In this document: in pieces, positions 5,232 through 8,425 of the stretch | Position numbering within the stretch: the stretch's first letter is position 1 | Layout of the letters: every line of letters begins with the position of its first letter | Assembly: GCA_950059165.1 (NCBI GenBank) | Contig: CATLUC010000046.1 | Span: 2,808-11,232, forward strand | Reading direction: 5' to 3' | Length of the DNA stretch: 8,425 nucleotides | DNA from: an uncultured Clostridium sp. | Lineage (GTDB): Bacteria; Bacillota; Clostridia; TANB77; CAG-508 | Program-made: the position numbers and the translations under genes | The notes under the pieces: generated by a model | What the model was told of the DNA's origin: nothing | Database searches by the model: none | The model's input: only the letters and a program-made list of their open reading frames with translations

Positions 5232-5668
5232 TCCTCTTTTTGTCTCATTACTTTTTTGTCTTCTTCTTGTATGTGGTCATAGCCCATCAAGTGATAAAAC
5301 CCATGTACTATCATGTAGCTAAGTTCTCTTTCAAAGCTATGCCCATATTCTTTAGCTTGTTCTTCTACTTTCTCAATTGATATAATAATGTCTCCTAAAA
5401 TGTCTTCATGAATAAAGTTATTTTTGGCTATTTTTTGTTCTAGCTCGTCCTTTTCAAACATAGGAAAAGAAAGCACATCTGTTGCTTTATCAATATTTCT
5501 GTACGTTTTGTTTATTTCCCTTATGTGTTCAAGGTTTGTTAAAGTAATCGTAACAGATAATTTGGAGTTTTCCAAATTTTCTTCTTTAAAACATTTTGAT
5601 ATTACTTTCTTTATTATTTCTTCATATTCTTTTTTTTCTTCTATGTCTTGGTATATTATTTCATACAT
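5192..5668 (-). CDS. ybeY: Endoribonuclease YbeY (rRNA maturation), C-terminus supplied by a repeat
   Basis: YbeY is a single-strand-specific metallo-endoribonuclease needed for 16S rRNA 3'-end maturation and ribosome quality control. The family motif HGFYHLMGYDH (residues 122-132) gives zinc ligands His122, His126 and His132. The conserved block TYRNIDKATDVLSFP (55-69) with Arg57, and LGDIIIS (91-97), are intact. After MRQKEE (141-146) the usual short tail is replaced by CVLGDVSFVTFL (147-158), encoded entirely by repeat copy 2; the stop codon is inside the repeat as well. The catalytic core is complete, so the enzyme may still work. AAGGAAG lies 9 nt before the ATG, and the start is 1 bp after the stop of the preceding frame, indicating coupling. 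Operon order yqfC-yqfD-unknown-ybeY fits Bacillus-type neighbourhoods. Confidence 0.93.
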   Translation of the reverse strand: MYEIIYQDIEEKKEYEEIIKKVISKCFKEENLENSKLSVTITLTNLEHIREINKTYRNIDKATDVLSFPMFEKDELEQKIAKNNFIHEDILGDIIISIEKVEEQAKEYGHSFERELSYMIVHGFYHLMGYDHIQEEDKKVMRQKEECVLGDVSFVTFL

Positions 5669-5669
5669 A

Positions 5670-6876
5670 TTATGCTACTTCCTTAATTTTTATGTATTTT
5701 CCTTTTGAGATATAAGAGTTTTTAATTTGTTTCATTTCTCCATAATCTACTAATTTTCTTTTATAGTATTTTAAAATTTTAGAATAGTCTGTTTTTCCCT
5801 CTTGTAATTTTTTGATGTCATCTTTGATAAATAATATTTCTTTTTGCTTGATATATTCCATAAAGTCTGTTTCTTTTAGTTTTGTAAGTTCTTGATATTT
5901 GTTCCAAAATTGCTTGTATTCATCTCTTTCTTTACTAGAATCCCAATATACTTTTGTAGATAATAGTTTGATATTATAGTCTTCTATTAGGTTTATTAGC
6001 ATTGAATATGCTCTTTCTCTTTTTGCAGCCATTTTGGTGTCTTGTACTAAAATTCTTGCATCTTTTAATAATTTTTCATAACATTGTTCTGCTACAATTA
6101 GTGGTAAACTATGTGTAAATAGCTTTCTGCTGATTCCGTAGTAAAATCATGTTTTTTTCTATATTGTCCCTTGTGTCTAATTTTCCTACTTCATAACCTT
6201 GATATTTTTCATATTCTGTTACTACATCTTTTATAGTTTCATCATAATTGTTTTCTATTTTTATTGATAATATATTTTGTATGTATTCTTCTAAAGTATG
6301 GAATATTTTTGTATAAATCCACTCTTTTGTAGAGTCATAGTTACTTGTATTGTCTGCAACTTTAATTGAATAATTTTTTAAAATAGATTTGTATAAAGAG
6401 TCCATTTTAGATATGTAAAATTTGCTATATTTCTCTTTTAATTTTTCTTTGCTATCTACTTTTATTCCTTCATAATCTAATTCCATTAAGTATTTTTGTT
6501 TTCTATATTTGTATTCTATGTATTCACTTTCTTTTAGACTTGTTACTTCATAATACTTTGATAATGCATTTTTTTCAAATTCAGATGCAGTATTGTTTTT
6601 TACTTTTTTATAGATAGAATCCATTACATATTTATCTAAAGATGCTAAATATGCCTCATATGCTGTATCATATTTTTTTTCTATTTCTTCTTTGTTGTAA
6701 TTTTCATCATCTATTTGGTAATTTTCAAAAGTTTTTAGTACATTATTTCTTTTCATTGAAATTAGCATTCCATTAATTCCAATTCTAGTTGGTATTAAAA
6801 TTCTAGTTAATGTATTTGTTATTTTATTAAAAAATGTTTTGTCTGCTCCAGTTATTCTAAGGCTTCTTTCTTCCAT
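5670..6876 (-). pseudogene. Unrecognised conserved-looking gene of ~401 codons, broken by a +1 frameshift
   Basis: The first frame (6876-6109, 255 codons) starts MEERSLRITGADKTFF after a strong GGGAGGA site 10 nt upstream. The second (to 5670) is open well upstream of its first ATG at 6032. Removing one base at about 6136-6138 joins residue 246 (...NMILL) to GISRKLFTHSLPLIVAEQCY and restores a 401-residue protein. The product is helical, rich in Lys, Glu and Tyr, and likely cytosolic: it has no signal peptide or clear TM helix, though one moderately hydrophobic stretch lies at LIPTRIGINGMLI. No catalytic motif or known domain was recognised. It sits between yqfD and ybeY with tight spacing, where Bacillus has phoH and yqfF, but it resembles neither. 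The break may be a real mutation or a sequence error. Confidence 0.6.
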
Positions 6877-6893
6877 TTTGTTTTCTTCCTCCC

Positions 6894-8079
6894 TTAAAAT
6901 ACAATTTTCTCATTAGTCCCTATATTTTCTAAAACTTCATATGTAACATAAACATCAACACTATTTTCTTTTTCGTAAGTGTTAATATTTTTGCCTACAA
7001 TCATTTCTTCGTTCTCAATTTCATTATCTAATTCTTCTTGTAACTGCTGTATCCCTATGTTTTTAGCTTCCTCTATTTCATATGTTTTTTGTTCTTCTTG
7101 TACTTCTTCATATGTTGTTTTGATAATTGAAATTGGCAAATAAAAGTCTGAAAATAATTTCATTTTGTTTTCTGCTTCTATTGTATCATAAATTTTGAAT
7201 TTTGAAACCCCTTTAGACAAATTTATTTTAAAATTATTTAATTTTATTGAATATTGATTTTGAATATTTCCTGTTTTGCTTCTTTCCGTAGCATTGTAAG
7301 GCACGTTTTTATATTTTGTATGCCACACTTTTGCTTGAATTTCTCCTTTTGCATGAACATATCTAATTCCTGTATATTTACCTTCCATCCACCCGATTTA
7401 TTAATGTTTCTCCTACATTTACTGTATCTCCTACTTTTACACTTGCTGTTCCTGTTTGAGCATTTACTTTTGTAATAATTCCTGCTTTATTAGAAATTAT
7501 ACTACAATATTCTTGTTCATCTATAATATTTGGTTTTTCCTCAGCTTTTACCAATTTTACAATTGCATTAGTTCCTTTTAATTCAATTCCCATCCATGCA
7601 ATATCTTTTCTTTTCAATCTAATTTTATTAATAATTTCTTTGGTATCTACTTTTGTTTTCCACTGTCCTATTTTTAATCCTGCCTCATCAACATCTTTTG
7701 CAATATCTATCAATTCTTGCCCATTTTCTTCTCTAATATCCACATTCCATACAAAATTTGAGGATAACATTGTTAAAAATATCATAACAATTAGAAGTAA
7801 AAAAAAGATTTTCCTCTTCTTATAACGATGCAACACAAACGGAAGCCCTCTTTTGCTTGTTATTTTAATCTTACATTTTGTCTTTTTTGCAATTTCTCTT
7901 AAAAGCTTAAAATCACCAATTCCGACTCTAAAATCCAACTGTATCTCTTTTTTTCTTTTCAAATGCCAAATTGCAATCTTGTTACTTCTACACAAATTAA
8001 TAAATCTTTCTATATAATACCCTTGTATGGTCACTCCCAAATATCCCATTATATAACTAAATAAAATCTTTATTATCAT
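6894..8079 (-). pseudogene. yqfD: Sporulation protein YqfD, split by a +1 frameshift
   Basis: YqfD is a membrane protein of spore formers (about 390-400 residues), required for sporulation in Bacillus subtilis. The first frame (8079-7378, 233 codons) has MIIKILFSYIMGYL, a single TM helix at about 91-109, and a hairpin-like GIITKVNAQTGTASVKVGDTV segment, then ends with ...GETLINRVDGR. The second frame (to 6894) starts WMEGKYTGIRYVHAKGE and continues to the normal C-terminus (KLFSDFYLPISII, EEAKNIGIQQLQEEL). Removing one base at about 7392-7395 gives ...ETLINGWMEGKYTG..., a continuous 394-residue protein. The ATG overlaps the yqfC stop as ATGA, with AAAGGA upstream. Either the gene is inactivated or the base is an error; residues on both sides are otherwise well conserved. 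Confidence 0.85.
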
Positions 8080-8354
8080 TCGATTGTCCTTTCTACATCA
8101 ATACTTTCAATCTTTCCAGACACCTTAATATCATCATTAGTCATGTTTTCTAAATTCAAATTAAATCCATTAATATTAATAATGCCAATATGAGTATTAA
8201 TCCTAACAAAAAACTCCTCATACTCCAATATCCCTTTAAAATTCTCTATAATCATTTCATCAAACCCTGTAATAACAATCTTTGGAATATCTGTGCATAT
8301 CTCTTTTGGCATCTCCAAAATCCTATCAATCTTACTATAACCTTTCTTTTTCAT
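8076..8354 (-). CDS. yqfC: Sporulation protein YqfC
   Basis: This small protein of 92 residues belongs to the YqfC family: DIPKIVITGFDEMIIENFKGILEYEEFFVRI, then a GIININGFNLNLENMT segment typical of its beta-rich fold. It is encoded just before yqfD in Bacilli and Clostridia and is required with it for sporulation; the biochemical role is unknown. An ATG at 8372 would add six residues, but that codon lies inside repeat copy 3, and the AAAGGA (complement of 8361-8366) lies 6-7 nt before the ATG at 8354. The latter is therefore preferred. The stop overlaps the yqfD start (ATGA), implying translational coupling. The promoter must lie beyond the window or inside the repeat. Confidence 0.87.
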   Translation of the reverse strand: MKKKGYSKIDRILEMPKEICTDIPKIVITGFDEMIIENFKGILEYEEFFVRINTHIGIININGFNLNLENMTNDDIKVSGKIESIDVERTIE

Positions 8355-8370
8355 ACCTATTTCCTTTCTC

Positions 8371-8425
8371 ATGTCGTATTGGGGACGTTTCCTTTTTCAC
8401 ATTTTTGTGAAATTTGGGACACATC
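8371..8425 (+). repeat. GGGGACGTTTC palindromic repeat, copy 3 (at window edge)
   Basis: This 55-bp copy runs ATGTCGTATTGGGG... to GGGACACATC at the last base. From TTGGGGACG onward it is identical to copy 2 except at one base. It lies 4 bp upstream of the yqfC ribosome binding site region, oriented like copy 1 and opposite to copy 2. Since copies 1 and 2 form the two ends of an element, this copy may be the left end of a second element continuing beyond 8425. Confidence 0.85.

Noticed and set aside
5180..5380. Small hydrophobic plus-strand ORF starting inside repeat copy 2
   Set aside because: It lies antisense to ybeY, has no ribosome binding site, and its hydrophobicity arises from the AT-rich complement.
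7378..7400. Programmed ribosomal frameshift in yqfD
   Set aside because: No slippery heptamer, internal Shine-Dalgarno or downstream pseudoknot is visible, and the neighbouring gene has a similar break.
7254..7475. Plus-strand open frames opposite the minus-strand operon (for example 7254-7475, 5424-5708, 3362-3637)
   Set aside because: They mirror real genes on the other strand, have low-complexity Phe/Leu/Ser-rich translations and lack ribosome binding sites.

Overview
Organism: the DNA is very AT-rich, with A/T-ending codons, strong AGGAGG-type ribosome binding sites and Clostridia-typical families (DUF4364, DUF3048/YerB, YlbF/YmcA, YqfC, YqfD). This suggests a low-GC Clostridia genome from a spore-forming lineage, judging by yqfC/yqfD. 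That is inference from gene content; no marker RNA is present. Layout: 1-620 holds a decayed DUF4143-type ATPase fragment on the minus strand, its AT-rich terminator, a palindromic region and the ldh terminator. 621-1574 (minus) is an L-lactate dehydrogenase with FBP-site residues. It shares a divergent promoter region with a DUF4364 protein (1769-2314, plus), which converges on a membrane zinc-metallopeptidase-like gene (2453-3142, minus). All further genes are on the minus strand. In order of transcription from the right edge they are: yqfC (8076-8354), yqfD (6894-8079, frameshifted), an unrecognised gene of about 401 codons (5670-6876, frameshifted), ybeY (5192-5668), a 363-bp inverted-repeat element (4869-5231), a DUF3048 gene with a damaged N-terminus (3812-4792) and a YlbF-family gene (3370-3702). 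How the genes relate: yqfC-yqfD-unknown-ybeY are packed with a 4-bp overlap or almost no spacing and read as one operon. It resembles the Bacillus yqfC-yqfD-phoH-yqfF-ybeY order, but the unknown gene sits where phoH and yqfF would be. YqfC and YqfD are sporulation proteins and YbeY is an RNase for rRNA maturation. Two adjacent genes of this operon each carry a one-base frameshift. Most interesting signal: a 54-55 bp palindromic repeat with an invariant TTGGGGACGTTTC core occurs three times (4869-4922 plus, 5177-5231 minus, 8371-8425 plus). Two inverted copies bound a 363-bp MITE-like element. Its right end runs into ybeY and supplies that protein's last 12 codons and stop. Inside lies a nested inverted repeat topped by a long hairpin, whose apical sequence (AATGTTC ... 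GTGAAAG) recurs on a different stem at 3217-3292. This looks like a family of structured elements. Several genes show short-deletion or frameshift damage, so either the region is decaying or the assembly has errors.
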